Of a DNA stretch of 64,000 nt, positions 31,792 through 41,157 are shown in pieces. The translations under genes were made by a program, and so were the position numbers. The DNA lies in assembly GCF_035222485.1 (NCBI RefSeq), contig NC_085924.1:186001-250000 (forward strand). Direction: 5' to 3'. The DNA comes from Podospora pseudoanserina. Its lineage: Eukaryota > Ascomycota > Sordariomycetes > Sordariales > Podosporaceae. Positions within the stretch are counted from its first letter, which is position 1; each line of letters opens with the position of its first letter. The notes below the pieces were generated by a model. It was not told where the DNA came from and did no database searches. It saw nothing but the letters and a program-made list of their open reading frames with translations.

Positions 31792-32123
31792 TTTGGAGAG
31801 ATAACATCCAGATGACGGGAGATAATGATTGATTTACTCACTCAAAACAGAGGACCATGTCGAGCTGTTTGCAGTTTGAATGTTTGAAAAGGCTACCTGC
31901 ACATAAAAGAATCTATCAGCCGAAACACAAAAGAATATCTGCAGGCAAACAGTGTTTATCCCCTAGCGGAGCTATATCTATACAACACCTTCTCATCTCT
32001 GGCTTTGTAGGGTCAAAGCTAAACTTGTAACTAGAGACGATATGAGCTACAACCGCCAATGCTAATAAAGCCCAACATACAAGGTATGCGGCAATTCTAG
32101 AAGAGCAAGAAAAGAAGTGGAAT
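31792..32123. other. Convergent 3' region
   Basis: Non-coding sequence, A/T-rich at 31820-31930, between the antiporter stop and the stop of the 2EXR protein. Nothing else is seen. Confidence 0.5.
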
Positions 32124-34691
32124 CTAGTAATCTTCCGCGTCCTCGTCATAATCATCTCCCCCAAATATCTCCTCCTCATCCTCCCCATCCCGGTTCACCT
32201 CCATATCCTCATCGTCATCCTCAAAGACCTCGTAATTGCCAACGTCGTAATCATCCCCTCTCTTGCGCTCAATGTCGTCGTCGTCATCCTCATCATCCTC
32301 AGAATCAGAAGGTGGCATGGGAATTCGACCCCTCCCGCCGGTTAACCCCAGCTTCTGTGCAAGAGCTGACGTTGCCTTTCTGGAGCGGCTGAATTGCTCA
32401 TTCTCTTCGTCTTCTGACTCAGACTCGTCGGTCTCTTCGGAGGATTGACTATCGGATTCTTGTTCTTCCCCTTCCTCTTCCTTGCTGCTGTTGTGGTGGG
32501 CATCGTCATCATCCTCACTGTCGTCCGAGATAACAGCTCGGAGCCGTTTGTTGGCCCTCATTTTCCGCACTTCCTGATCCGTGTCATCGTCAGGGCGAAC
32601 AAGCAAAGCGGTGCTATCGCGGCGGGCTCGTTTGATAAGCTGAGGCATCTCATCGTCCTCGTCTTTTTCGGCACTGCCGTCCTCTTCCTCGGAATCAGAG
32701 TCCACCACCCGGCGGGCTCGCTTGGTTGGCCGAGGTACCACCTCTTCTTCTTCTGAGGTCCCGTTCTCGTCCTCAGAGTCAGAGTCCACTACACGGCGGG
32801 GTCGTTTGGCCGGCCGAGGGACGTCATCCTCGTGATCGTCTGAGTCATTTTCCAGATCTGAAGACTCCATGATTCTGTTTCGTCTGCGCTTGAGCCTCGC
32901 TCTAGCTGCTTGTTGATCAGATTCAGTGTCAGGCACTTCCTCCACGCTGGAGGATGCGCGAAGTGTAACTGATTCCGGTTCGGGGCTGGAAAATCCAGTG
33001 AAAACCTCGTCGTCGTGTTCGTTGCCATCTTCTCCAGCCAGATCAATCAGCGGGCGGTCCCCATCGACCCCCTCATCATCCGAGTCTACCACGCTGCCAC
33101 CCCCTTCCCCGTCATCTTCAGAATCCCCCTCGTTGCTGCCGTCGCTATTGTCAACGTCCACAATATTCAGATCATCTGAATCCTCATCGCTATCCTCCGA
33201 TTCAATCTCTGAATCATCAATCCCCGAACTTTCGTACTCGTCCGGTATCTCCTCCCCCTCGTCGGAGTAGTCCTCGTCGTCGAACGCCACGTCCGTCGCC
33301 CCGTCTTCATTCCACTGCAGCAGCTTTTGAAAAGCGCGCTCGCCTCTCTTGTCAAAAAACTCAATCACTGGCCAAACCTTGAAGCCCAAACTCCACGCTC
33401 GCTGCACATAGGTGCCCGGCTCCTCCTCTTCGTCCGAGTCCGAGTCAGAATCAGAGTCGTCCAAGCCGCGCATATCGTCCGCCGCATAACAAGCGATTTC
33501 CTCGGGTGTGATGGTGAGAAACTCCTCCTCGACTACGCCCGGGCTTCTGGTGTTGCTGGTCCCGTTGACGTCGTCGGCGGAAGTGGGCCTGGCGTCGGCG
33601 ACCGATGCTCTCCTGGCTTCGGCAGCGCGCTTCTCGACATTGGGCCAAACCCAGCGGTACTCGACAAAGTTCTTGGTTTCATGTCCCCTTCTTCCGTGCT
33701 GTATCTCTGCTTCCTCTTCGCTGGTCAAGGTGTAGTGGTTCGCACTCGGGTCAGCGCACCAGAGCAGATTCCTTGCCTCGCAGTGGTTGTACTTTGCCAG
33801 AAAGAAAGCATGCTGTAGATTTGGAAAGGCACAAGTAAAGCTCTGAAGCATCGGATCCCCCGTCAAGAAAAACAAACCCTTTTCAAAGGCAATGTTGCGG
33901 ATCCTGTCTGTAACTCCTGGAATGACGGGCATGGGCCATGGCGGGAAGTGACGGGACATGGCGCTGGCGACACGGTCGATAAAGACCACGTCACGCTGGC
34001 TGTGAAAGCGGACTGAGCCCCAGCCTCCCCGGAGAGCCAGCTCATCGGGGAGGTAGCGAAGGGCGAACTTGCGGCTCTGGTGGTGTATGGCAAGCACGGT
34101 CCGGGCCGCCTTGGTCTGCTGTTCGAGTTGGACGGTTTCCCAAATCTCGGGAGGGGTACCGTTCTGGGGCACCAAATGGCCGACGATCTGGAATTCATAG
34201 AAGCGCGCCTTCTCGGACAAGTCTGGACAAAACTGCTTCCAGATGAGCTGCTGGAGCTCGAGCGGGAGCCGGCTGAATTGAGGGATGAACTGAGAGCGTT
34301 TTTTGCTGCGTCGTTTGACTTGAAATAGAATCCGGCGGGTGCCGTTCTTATCATCATCAGAGTCGGATGAGTCTTCCGAGTCGTCCTCACCACCATTGTC
34401 CTCTTCCGACTCCTCTTCGGAAGAATCAGCGGCCATGTCGTCAATGAGGTCGAAGCGGCCGTCATGCTCGGAACACTCTTCTTCTTCGTCGCCGTCAGAA
34501 TGGTCCTCTCTGTCGCTGCCCTCCTCGTGTGAGCCAGATTCGTCGTTGTCGTCGTCGTCGTCGTCGTCGACATCAGAATGTGAAATGTGGGTAGCAAACG
34601 GATTGCCCTCCTCCAGACTGTCCTCGGCTAGCTCCGACACATACAAGCCTGTGCCTCCATCTTCGTCGTCGTCCTCGTCTCTGCGGGGCAT
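32124..34691 (-). CDS. Highly acidic 2EXR-domain protein
   Basis: A single-exon gene of 855 residues. Residues 1-120 are extremely acidic (runs of D/E with S). They are followed by KRRSKKRSQ and then the 2EXR domain, FSRLPLELQQLIWKQFCP near 138-155, an F-box-like fold widespread in filamentous fungi. The domain region continues to about 330 (LAIHHQSRKFALRYLP; DVVFIDRV). From about 400 to the end, acidic Ser/Asp/Glu stretches dominate. At about 620-690 a unit of roughly 31 residues repeats: VPRPAKRPRRVVDSDSE, then VPRPTKRARRVVDSDSE, then a degenerate third copy ending KRARRDS. The basic parts look like nuclear localisation signals and the SDSE parts like casein kinase 2 targets. Function is unknown; a nuclear, histone- or RNA-binding role is inference. 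The complementary strand has many open frames because of GAx codons, and these are shadows. Confidence 0.85.
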   Translation of the reverse strand: MPRRDEDDDEDGGTGLYVSELAEDSLEEGNPFATHISHSDVDDDDDDDNDESGSHEEGSDREDHSDGDEEEECSEHDGRFDLIDDMAADSSEEESEEDNGGEDDSEDSSDSDDDKNGTRRILFQVKRRSKKRSQFIPQFSRLPLELQQLIWKQFCPDLSEKARFYEFQIVGHLVPQNGTPPEIWETVQLEQQTKAARTVLAIHHQSRKFALRYLPDELALRGGWGSVRFHSQRDVVFIDRVASAMSRHFPPWPMPVIPGVTDRIRNIAFEKGLFFLTGDPMLQSFTCAFPNLQHAFFLAKYNHCEARNLLWCADPSANHYTLTSEEEAEIQHGRRGHETKNFVEYRWVWPNVEKRAAEARRASVADARPTSADDVNGTSNTRSPGVVEEEFLTITPEEIACYAADDMRGLDDSDSDSDSDEEEEPGTYVQRAWSLGFKVWPVIEFFDKRGERAFQKLLQWNEDGATDVAFDDEDYSDEGEEIPDEYESSGIDDSEIESEDSDEDSDDLNIVDVDNSDGSNEGDSEDDGEGGGSVVDSDDEGVDGDRPLIDLAGEDGNEHDDEVFTGFSSPEPESVTLRASSSVEEVPDTESDQQAARARLKRRRNRIMESSDLENDSDDHEDDVPRPAKRPRRVVDSDSEDENGTSEEEEVVPRPTKRARRVVDSDSEEEDGSAEKDEDDEMPQLIKRARRDSTALLVRPDDDTDQEVRKMRANKRLRAVISDDSEDDDDAHHNSSKEEEGEEQESDSQSSEETDESESEDEENEQFSRSRKATSALAQKLGLTGGRGRIPMPPSDSEDDEDDDDDIERKRGDDYDVGNYEVFEDDDEDMEVNRDGEDEEEIFGGDDYDEDAEDY

Positions 34692-35013
34692 CTTTTATTG
34701 ATTTAATCAGGCAAAGGCGAGCGAGTGGTGCTCAAGGGATGGACGACGCGATGAGTTGAAGTGTCGAGTCGCGTCTGGGGTCTTTGGTCTTGGGGTTCAT
34801 TGAAGGTTGTGACGATGCCAAGCCGGCAGGCAGATTTTTAGCGTGTGCCCGCTGAAAGCACAGACCATATCTGCTGCTCCCCTACATGGTTGATGCTGAC
34901 TCTCATCATTACCACTTATTTCATCATCTCAATCCCAATTCACTAATAGTAGTTAGTTATCTTCCGCATGAAATATGTACATGAAATCGGCCTGCTACTC
35001 CATATGTAATCTA
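34692..35013. other. Intergenic, upstream of the 2EXR gene
   Basis: Promoter of the 2EXR gene and 3' region of the acyltransferase, both on the minus strand. There is some A/T-rich sequence at 34915-34985 and no recognised motif. Confidence 0.45.
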
Positions 35014-36645
35014 TCACAGTTCCGGACCCTCCCAATTCTCCCTCCTCAACCTTCCAAACCAAGCCTGCTTGTGTGGAAAGGCAATCTCTTTCTCCTTGCT
35101 GAACCCTGCATATTGTAAATGTTGAATAAACCTGCAAAAGAAAGCCAGCCAGTTAGTTAGCCATTTAGGCAATCCTGCCATCAAGACAAGCATGTCATCA
35201 TACCTCTCATTGTCCACCCTTGGCTCTAGGCACACGCTCTGGGTCCGATAATCAGCACAAAAGGCCCAGTGCACCAAGCTCGTCAGCCAGCTCTGCACTC
35301 TCCCCCGTGCCCACTCTTCACCAATCAAGACATGGCAACCGCGATCATAGTCGTCAATAGAACCTCCGGCATATCTCCCCAGAATGTCTTCCTTGACCCA
35401 ATAAAGCTCAAAGTAGCCAAAGGGCACACCGTCCCACAGGCCAATAGCTGGGAAGCTATGCCTTGACTGCAATGCATTGGACAAAAACTTTGGCGAATAT
35501 TCGCCCCAAAAGGCCGAAACACGAGGACTAGAGTGCCATTGTTGAACCAAGGCTGTATCGCTGAGTTGACAAAGGTGTGTATGTGTTGAAGACTTGGGAC
35601 CTGTGGGTCCGAGGTACGGGACCGGATGAAGTGAGATGGAGGCGACCCTAAAGGACAGGTACTGGTTCACCGAGGGTATGAATCGGGTATAAAAGACTTC
35701 CCCCATGCGAGGAGGTTTCGGGCGGAGGGGATGCCGGGTGTGATTGGTTATGGTGTAAGGCAGTGATGCAGGAGGGTAGTATGTCGGTAGGTGGGATGCC
35801 GAGAAAAAGGGACCGATCGGAAAAGAGGGTACACTGGCAAGGGTGGTAGGTGGTGGCGCACCGGGGAGATCCGAAATGTCGGCAATTTGTGAGATGGTAC
35901 GCTCGCCCTGGGCTGGCGATCCAGGCCGGCTGGGAGTCGGCGACGCAGTACCGGATCGGGTGAACTTGGTGGTGGGCTGGAGCGTGAAGAGGAACAACCG
36001 GCCGGGGGTCTGCCAAAACATCCTGCGCGAAACAAACATGTTGGCCCATTGGTCGTCTGTGTCGTCCAGCGCGGTTCCCACGGCAGAATTGAAGCTTGCA
36101 ATCAAGCCCATGCGCTCCAGTTTTGGTATCAGGTTTCTCCCCTTCAGCAGGCCGTCTCTCTTGATGCGCACTCGCCATTCGCCACGCGGCCTGCCAGCTG
36201 CAGGCGTCAACCGGGAGGCATCCGTCGTCAGGGCAGACGGGGGAGCCTTTTGGTGGAAGTACCAGAATAGCGTGACCCATAGCATCATGGCTACCTGCCG
36301 AGTAGGGCTCGCTGCTGGCTTGAAGTCATGGCTCGAGGGGCTCGATATCGACGAGATGAAGAGGCTGTCGTTTAGGAGGGTGGGGCTTGTAAAAGCGTGG
36401 ATGTGAGACATCTTTTGGGGCGCGGGGCTGCCATCGACATCGGCTCGTATCGAGTCGTTATCGGGGGTGCTTCTGCTGCCAGAGCTGCCATCGTCCGGGT
36501 CAACAGTGTGGATGACGATGGTCCAGCCGGCTGGAAAGGCGTTGTGGTGTACAGAGAGGTCATTGGACTTGAAGAAGAGGCCGGCGAACACAGGTGTAAC
36601 AGTATAGCTCTGCCCGTCGGGCAGGTAGATGACCTGTGACCCCAT
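35014..36645 (-). CDS. Siderophore-type hydroxyornithine N-acyltransferase (SidL/SidF-like)
   Basis: Two exons (36645-35204 and 35131-35014) give 519 residues. The C-terminal third carries the IucA/AlcB-type acyltransferase signature in order: FGYFELYWVKEDILG, DDYDRGCHVLIGEEWARGR with the likely catalytic His near 436, SLVHWAFCADYRT and EPRVDNER. The splice (GTATGA donor, TGCAG acceptor, 72 nt) then joins RFIQHLQYAGFSKEKEIAFPHKQ and ends RENWEGPEL. Unspliced, the frame would insert an unrelated hydrophobic stretch and miss this conserved order. Such enzymes transfer an acyl group to N5-hydroxyornithine, acetyl for SidL in ferricrocin or anhydromevalonyl for SidF in fusarinines. No C-terminal peroxisome signal is present, which slightly favours the cytosolic SidL type (inference). 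The start is the first ATG in frame; upstream codons are non-ATG. No NRPS or siderophore transporter is nearby. Confidence 0.85.
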   Translation of the reverse strand: MGSQVIYLPDGQSYTVTPVFAGLFFKSNDLSVHHNAFPAGWTIVIHTVDPDDGSSGSRSTPDNDSIRADVDGSPAPQKMSHIHAFTSPTLLNDSLFISSISSPSSHDFKPAASPTRQVAMMLWVTLFWYFHQKAPPSALTTDASRLTPAAGRPRGEWRVRIKRDGLLKGRNLIPKLERMGLIASFNSAVGTALDDTDDQWANMFVSRRMFWQTPGRLFLFTLQPTTKFTRSGTASPTPSRPGSPAQGERTISQIADISDLPGAPPPTTLASVPSFPIGPFFSASHLPTYYPPASLPYTITNHTRHPLRPKPPRMGEVFYTRFIPSVNQYLSFRVASISLHPVPYLGPTGPKSSTHTHLCQLSDTALVQQWHSSPRVSAFWGEYSPKFLSNALQSRHSFPAIGLWDGVPFGYFELYWVKEDILGRYAGGSIDDYDRGCHVLIGEEWARGRVQSWLTSLVHWAFCADYRTQSVCLEPRVDNERYDDMLVLMAGLPKWLTNWLAFFCRFIQHLQYAGFSKEKEIAFPHKQAWFGRLRRENWEGPEL

Positions 36646-37265
36646 GGAGGGTTGTAGCACGGGTGCTGCTGTGAAGGCGGAAGCGTAGGTAGTGATGGAG
36701 GCGGGGCGTTTAGTGCACTGCGGGGTACCTATGGTGTCTGTTGGGCAGCTTGATAGGTCGCGGGTTAATAAGGACGAGAATAAGACGGCGGCGGGCCTTC
36801 TTCTCTAGAAGATTTCCATGGCGATATCAGAGTGGCGCTGGCGGCAGCAGGCATGAGATGTATGGGGTGATTCTGCTTGCAGCTTTATGTGAGCTTCTGA
36901 CAGCTGCGTGCCTCCAGCGGGCGCAACGAGGGGCAGGGAGGGGTTACAGGGATCAGCTTGCGCATCTTCCGTCATCCAGGAACATCGGGAAAGCCAATCC
37001 CTGCTTCTTTGGTAATCACCCCACTGTTATTGGAGGATATCGGACAGGGATCAGAATTTACACCCAGACCCTTCTCTGCCTCTTTCCAGTGGGGCTTTCT
37101 CAAGTGTGTTCGCTAAAGCGCTGTTATCTGCATCCATCATCAGCATTGGGCAACATCACTCCACCTAGCGATCATTCAACATCTGACCGGGACAGACACG
37201 CCAGCTCAGCCCCCCCTGGAACATCAGGTATCAAATGTATGAGGTAGATTCGATACACTAGTATC
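36646..37265. other. Intergenic, upstream of the acyltransferase
   Basis: No supported gene. I looked for the SreA-type iron-repression sequence ATCWGATAA and did not find a match in this interval. GATATC occurs twice (near 36823 and 37037), which is not the full site. Confidence 0.45.
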
Positions 37266-38702
37266 TCAGGAATCTTTCTTCTTGGACTTGTCTTGCCTCT
37301 TCTTTTCCTCCTCTGTAAACTCCTCGTCCTTTTCCTTCTCGTCAGACCGGTAGTCCTCTCCGTTCTTGGTATTCTCCTCGTCCAAAGCTTCCTTAACCTC
37401 CTCTCCCAAGTCCCTCGCATCGTCCCACTCAACATCATACTCGATGGCAATCGCCTTGATCTCCCTCCTCAGCGCATTTGCTTCCTGCACCAACTGCTCC
37501 CATCTTTCCAAGTCAAAGCCCTTCGCCTCATACAAGGCATTCTGTCGCCTCGACACCGTCACGTTCATGGCCGCCTTGTAACTGAGATCCTTGCTGATAT
37601 AGAGAAACCAGAGATATCCGCCCATGATTGTTGTCAGTCCGGCAAGGTAGGTGACTGGTTCAATGAGATCCCACCCATAATCGGTATGAAACGTGACATA
37701 GTACACAATCACCCACCAGCCCGTCAAAATACCGAACCCTCCCTTGGCCAACAGGTTCGCACCACGATGCGCCAGCAAGTCACACTCCTTCTTGATCTTG
37801 GCCAGCCTGTCTAGCTCATGGCTCATCTTTCGCAGCCTGGATCGCATGTAGAATGTCCTGTCGTTGAAACTCGGCACCGTCACGCGCATCTCCAGGTGAT
37901 AGCCTTCGACTTCGATGGCAAACTCGCGCCCTCGTGCTGCATCACGGATGAAGTCTCCCATCTCGGTGCTCGAGCTCCAACGGACCCAGCGCTTTTCCTT
38001 TCCTTCCCTCTCGGGGCCCTCGTGGCCCAACCCAGAGTACGACGCCACGTGTGTTCTCTTCGACGCGTCTTGTCCCGCGGCGTCCTTTTTTCGCGCTTCG
38101 GATCGGCTTGTCGGCTTTTGATCACCATGTTCGGTATCCTCGGCCCGGAAATATATACTCGGAATCTTTTCTTTACCGTCTTCCAACACAGGTGGTAGCT
38201 CGGCTTGGATGAGGCGCTCGACGTAGGATAGCGGTTGTTGCGGGTGGACCAGTATGGCTAGGGGCTGAATGGTGTCATTTTGAGATATCGAACGGGCATA
38301 ATCGGGCTTCTCTTTATCATCACTGTTGCCGTTGTTCTGCCTGTCCTTCTCGACGCCCATGGGCAAAGGAAGGATCAGTTTCAGGAGCCGAGTGGGCGTG
38401 GTCAGAAGTTTGCCTTTGGTGATGGGTTGGATGTCTTCGCCTTTTGGGTCGACGGTAGGCTTGTCGGCTCCCTCGCGGTGCCATGGTCTTTTGATCTGGT
38501 GCTGTCGGACCTTTACTTCCTGCTCCTGTTGGTCCAAGAACTTTTGGTCGAGTTTTCTGGCTTTCGTATCCCCAGGTCGTTCGGCTGGCTTGGACGAGAA
38601 GTGGCGCACGGCTGGGTGGCATAGGGGGAGTGGGAGACAAGAGTGTCTGCGCGGAAGAGATGTCGTCAGTTGGCGCGGCAGCCGCCGGAATACATGATTC
38701 AT
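37266..38702 (-). CDS. mcu: Mitochondrial calcium uniporter (MCU)
   Basis: A single-exon gene of 478 residues. The N-terminus ([19 protein letters not shown] to RHFSSKP at about 33-39) is an Arg-rich mitochondrial targeting sequence. A matrix domain follows, then a coiled-coil segment, then two membrane helices: [18 protein letters not shown] and [20 protein letters not shown]. Between them is WDLIEPVTY (about 346-354), the pore motif; the canonical animal form is WDIMEPVTYF, so the Asp and Glu that bind Ca2+ are kept while the two middle residues differ. A second coiled coil and a very charged C-terminal tail (from about 430, E/K/D-rich) face the matrix. The role is Ca2+ entry across the inner mitochondrial membrane. 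No regulatory MICU or EMRE gene is in this window. Confidence 0.94.
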   Translation of the reverse strand: MNHVFRRLPRQLTTSLPRRHSCLPLPLCHPAVRHFSSKPAERPGDTKARKLDQKFLDQQEQEVKVRQHQIKRPWHREGADKPTVDPKGEDIQPITKGKLLTTPTRLLKLILPLPMGVEKDRQNNGNSDDKEKPDYARSISQNDTIQPLAILVHPQQPLSYVERLIQAELPPVLEDGKEKIPSIYFRAEDTEHGDQKPTSRSEARKKDAAGQDASKRTHVASYSGLGHEGPEREGKEKRWVRWSSSTEMGDFIRDAARGREFAIEVEGYHLEMRVTVPSFNDRTFYMRSRLRKMSHELDRLAKIKKECDLLAHRGANLLAKGGFGILTGWWVIVYYVTFHTDYGWDLIEPVTYLAGLTTIMGGYLWFLYISKDLSYKAAMNVTVSRRQNALYEAKGFDLERWEQLVQEANALRREIKAIAIEYDVEWDDARDLGEEVKEALDEENTKNGEDYRSDEKEKDEEFTEEEKKRQDKSKKKDS

Positions 38703-39360
38703 GGCGTTGTATTTGAGTTTGGAAGTTTGTCTGATCTCATGCAGGTGGCCTGCAGGTGGGAGCTTGGTGTCGAGGAGTCAAGGAACGAGGACGTGTGCAG
38801 GAGTTGAAGAGAGAGAGCTTCAATATATAAAAAGCAGTGTCGTAGGGACGATCATAAAGTCATCAAACACACAACCTCAATTAGAAATGGGAAAGATTGA
38901 CCCATCCTATCAGGCCTGGAAAAGATGTGAAGTTTGGGCAGCTGGAAGGTAGAGGCTGAGCTCCAAGCGCGCGCATGACGTCACCGCAGCCAGCGAGCGT
39001 GCTTTCTACGGTGGTGGGTCCAGTCTTATTGCCAGGTTCCAGTGTTCCACGCTTAAAATAACGTCTTGGAACCTCCATCAGACCATCACCTTTCACCATC
39101 ACCATCATCGCCATCATTACCCAAACAACAGATCTGCTCTTGACCCTCGTCGTTCGGTGTGATCCTCTTCCACGCGGGAATGTGGGCAGCCCAGCCAATG
39201 CCAGTGGAATCATCATGTGGCTTGACACTAGAGATAAGGACTGGCGATAAGCCAGGTACCTACCTATCTGGTAGATACCTGCTCCAGAAATGTCTCCTTG
39301 ACGGACAGCGCCCAGCATCCGTCAGTGCCATTGTAATCCAGATCAGTTGAGTGAACAGGA
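38703..39360. promoter_or_regulatory. Divergent promoter, MCU and Zn2Cys6 regulator
   Basis: This 658-bp region separates two divergent start codons. A strong TATA-like sequence, TATATAAAAAG, lies at about 38824-38834. There is a CACCATCATC-type trinucleotide run at about 39088-39118 and an AGGTACCTACCTATC motif at about 39255-39269. No gene is seen inside. Confidence 0.5.
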
Positions 39361-41157
39361 ATGGACGCTTCTTCTGGCTCGAGCTCACCCGCGACTCTTG
39401 CTACCGAGCCCCCAACCCGCGATCGAGCGAGACTATCCTCCCGACCTGAACGTCCTTGCGATACCTGTCGCAAGCGCAAGCTGAAATGCGCAAAGGCCCC
39501 TGGTCATGAACGATGCGTTCTATGTATATTCCACGACCGCGACTGCACCTATGAAGATGCGCCTCAGTTGAGGAGGAAAAGAGGCTCCGGTGTCGGACAG
39601 CCTTCCCCGGAGACGGTGGACAGCAGCACCGCATCCGGCAAGAGACGAAAAGCTATCACTGAGGATGCCACCCCATCACTCCTCGACCAAGCTCTCGGCC
39701 TCCACCGAACGACACATTTCAAGTACATTGGCTCGAGTTCTCCCCAGCAAGAGAAGCTAGTCGACATTATACATCAAGTTGGCCCATCACAGGACTGCTT
39801 GACCGGCACCAAGTTTCGTCGTGTTGCGCACCATGTTACCTTCTTGTCCAAGCCCGACCATGATGCGCCCTTGAGCAATGACACAGACCGAGATCTGGAA
39901 GCGATAGAGAGCCTAGTGAGTCCCCACGGGCGAGGTTTGGTGGACTTGTATTTTGGAACAGTGCACCCAAGTTACCCAATCCTCCACAAGGGCGTTTTTA
40001 TGGAGAAATACAAACGATCCTATACCGAGTTTTCGCCTCCGCTTCTCGCGGCCGTGTACCTGCTGGCCATGGACTGGTGGGAGTTTGACCGCGAACTGTC
40101 GTCACAGGCCAAACCGGATACCGGCGCCTTGTCACAATGGGCCACCAAGGCGCTGATGGATGTCATGCATCGACCCAAGCTGTCGTCAGCACAAGCTGCG
40201 CTCTTGCTGTTGCAGAGGGCGGGCTGTGACTCATGGATCCTGACGTCCCAGGTTGTTGCCCTGGGTGAGGAGCTAGGATTGCACTTGGACTGCTCCGACT
40301 GGAATATTCCTGACTGGGAGAAGGGTCTCCGCCGCCGCCTTTCCTGGGCCCTTTTTATGCAGGACAAATGGGGGAGTCTCATTCATGGCCGTCCATCCCA
40401 TATTTCGTCCTCATGCTGGCAGCTTCCTGACATCACCCTGAATGACTTTCCCGAGTCCGCGGCTGATGACGAGAATAGAGAAGGCAGCAGCGAAGTAGAG
40501 AAGGGTCGACTCTTGTTCATCTATTTGACCAGACTAACCATGATTATGACAGAGGCAAAGGAATGTCTGTATGGACCACACGACACTCGAGTTCAGGCAA
40601 TTGTCAGATCTGCAGGCCTTCAGGGGCTGTTGGAGCTCGTCAAGCCTCTTGTTGTCCAGCTGAAGGACTGGATGCACTCTCTCCCGCCAGAATTGCGCAT
40701 GTCTGATATCAAGACGAGGAAGCTCTGTTCCAACGGCTACCTCCACCTTTCTTACCTTGTGACCGAAATCATTATCCATCGACACATCATCAGCAACCTT
40801 GATAGTGCCCCCTCGCCGCTCATAGCTCTGTGCCGCGATGCCGCGCGGGCCAGACTCGAAAGGGCTGTTGCCTTTGTCGATGCTCTCAAGCCGGAGCATC
40901 TCCAGGCGTTTTGGTGGTTTGCCGCGCCGAAATCTCTGGCCTATATCAGGACGTATGGTGGGCTGCTGTGGGCTACCAGTGCCACGGAAGACGAGGCTGA
41001 GTTCTACCGGAAGAAGCTGGCGGATTTCCGATGGGGGTTGAAGGTTAGGGCAAAGGGGGTGGGGTTCGTGACGGCAGCCTTGAAAGAGATGGAGGAGAGC
41101 CTGAGCGAGATTGATATGAGTAGGGGTGTGGCTGTCCCTGAGTCGACAGGTGGCTGA
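39361..41157 (+). CDS. Zn2Cys6 transcription factor with fungal-specific regulatory domain
   Basis: A single-exon gene of 598 residues. The binuclear cluster is at residues 33-62: CDTCRKRKLKC, then C52, C55 and C62, with C2-C6-C8-C2-C6-C spacing, followed by a basic stretch RRKRG. From about 190 to 500 lies the fungal-specific transcription factor domain: LVDLYFGTVHPSYPILHKGVFMEKY, LLAAVYLLAMDWWEF, QAALLLLQR, LGLHLDC and RRRLSWALFMQDKWGSLIHGRPSHI. The HPSYPILHK block and the D-W-x-x-P region are typical of regulators of carbon or nitrogen metabolism, and the cluster resembles DAL81/TamA-like proteins. That identity is a guess. It acts in the nucleus; target genes are unknown. It diverges from MCU and is followed by 4.8 kb without a gene. 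Confidence 0.9.
   Translation: MDASSGSSSPATLATEPPTRDRARLSSRPERPCDTCRKRKLKCAKAPGHERCVLCIFHDRDCTYEDAPQLRRKRGSGVGQPSPETVDSSTASGKRRKAITEDATPSLLDQALGLHRTTHFKYIGSSSPQQEKLVDIIHQVGPSQDCLTGTKFRRVAHHVTFLSKPDHDAPLSNDTDRDLEAIESLVSPHGRGLVDLYFGTVHPSYPILHKGVFMEKYKRSYTEFSPPLLAAVYLLAMDWWEFDRELSSQAKPDTGALSQWATKALMDVMHRPKLSSAQAALLLLQRAGCDSWILTSQVVALGEELGLHLDCSDWNIPDWEKGLRRRLSWALFMQDKWGSLIHGRPSHISSSCWQLPDITLNDFPESAADDENREGSSEVEKGRLLFIYLTRLTMIMTEAKECLYGPHDTRVQAIVRSAGLQGLLELVKPLVVQLKDWMHSLPPELRMSDIKTRKLCSNGYLHLSYLVTEIIIHRHIISNLDSAPSPLIALCRDAARARLERAVAFVDALKPEHLQAFWWFAAPKSLAYIRTYGGLLWATSATEDEAEFYRKKLADFRWGLKVRAKGVGFVTAALKEMEESLSEIDMSRGVAVPESTGG

Noticed and set aside
32263-34701. Several plus-strand Ser-rich frames opposite the 2EXR gene
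   Set aside because: They are reverse complements of GAx-rich acidic codons and carry no independent signal.
35014-38702. A siderophore or secondary-metabolite gene cluster
   Set aside because: The acyltransferase is flanked by a 2EXR gene and MCU. No NRPS, PKS, oxygenase or dedicated transporter is in range.
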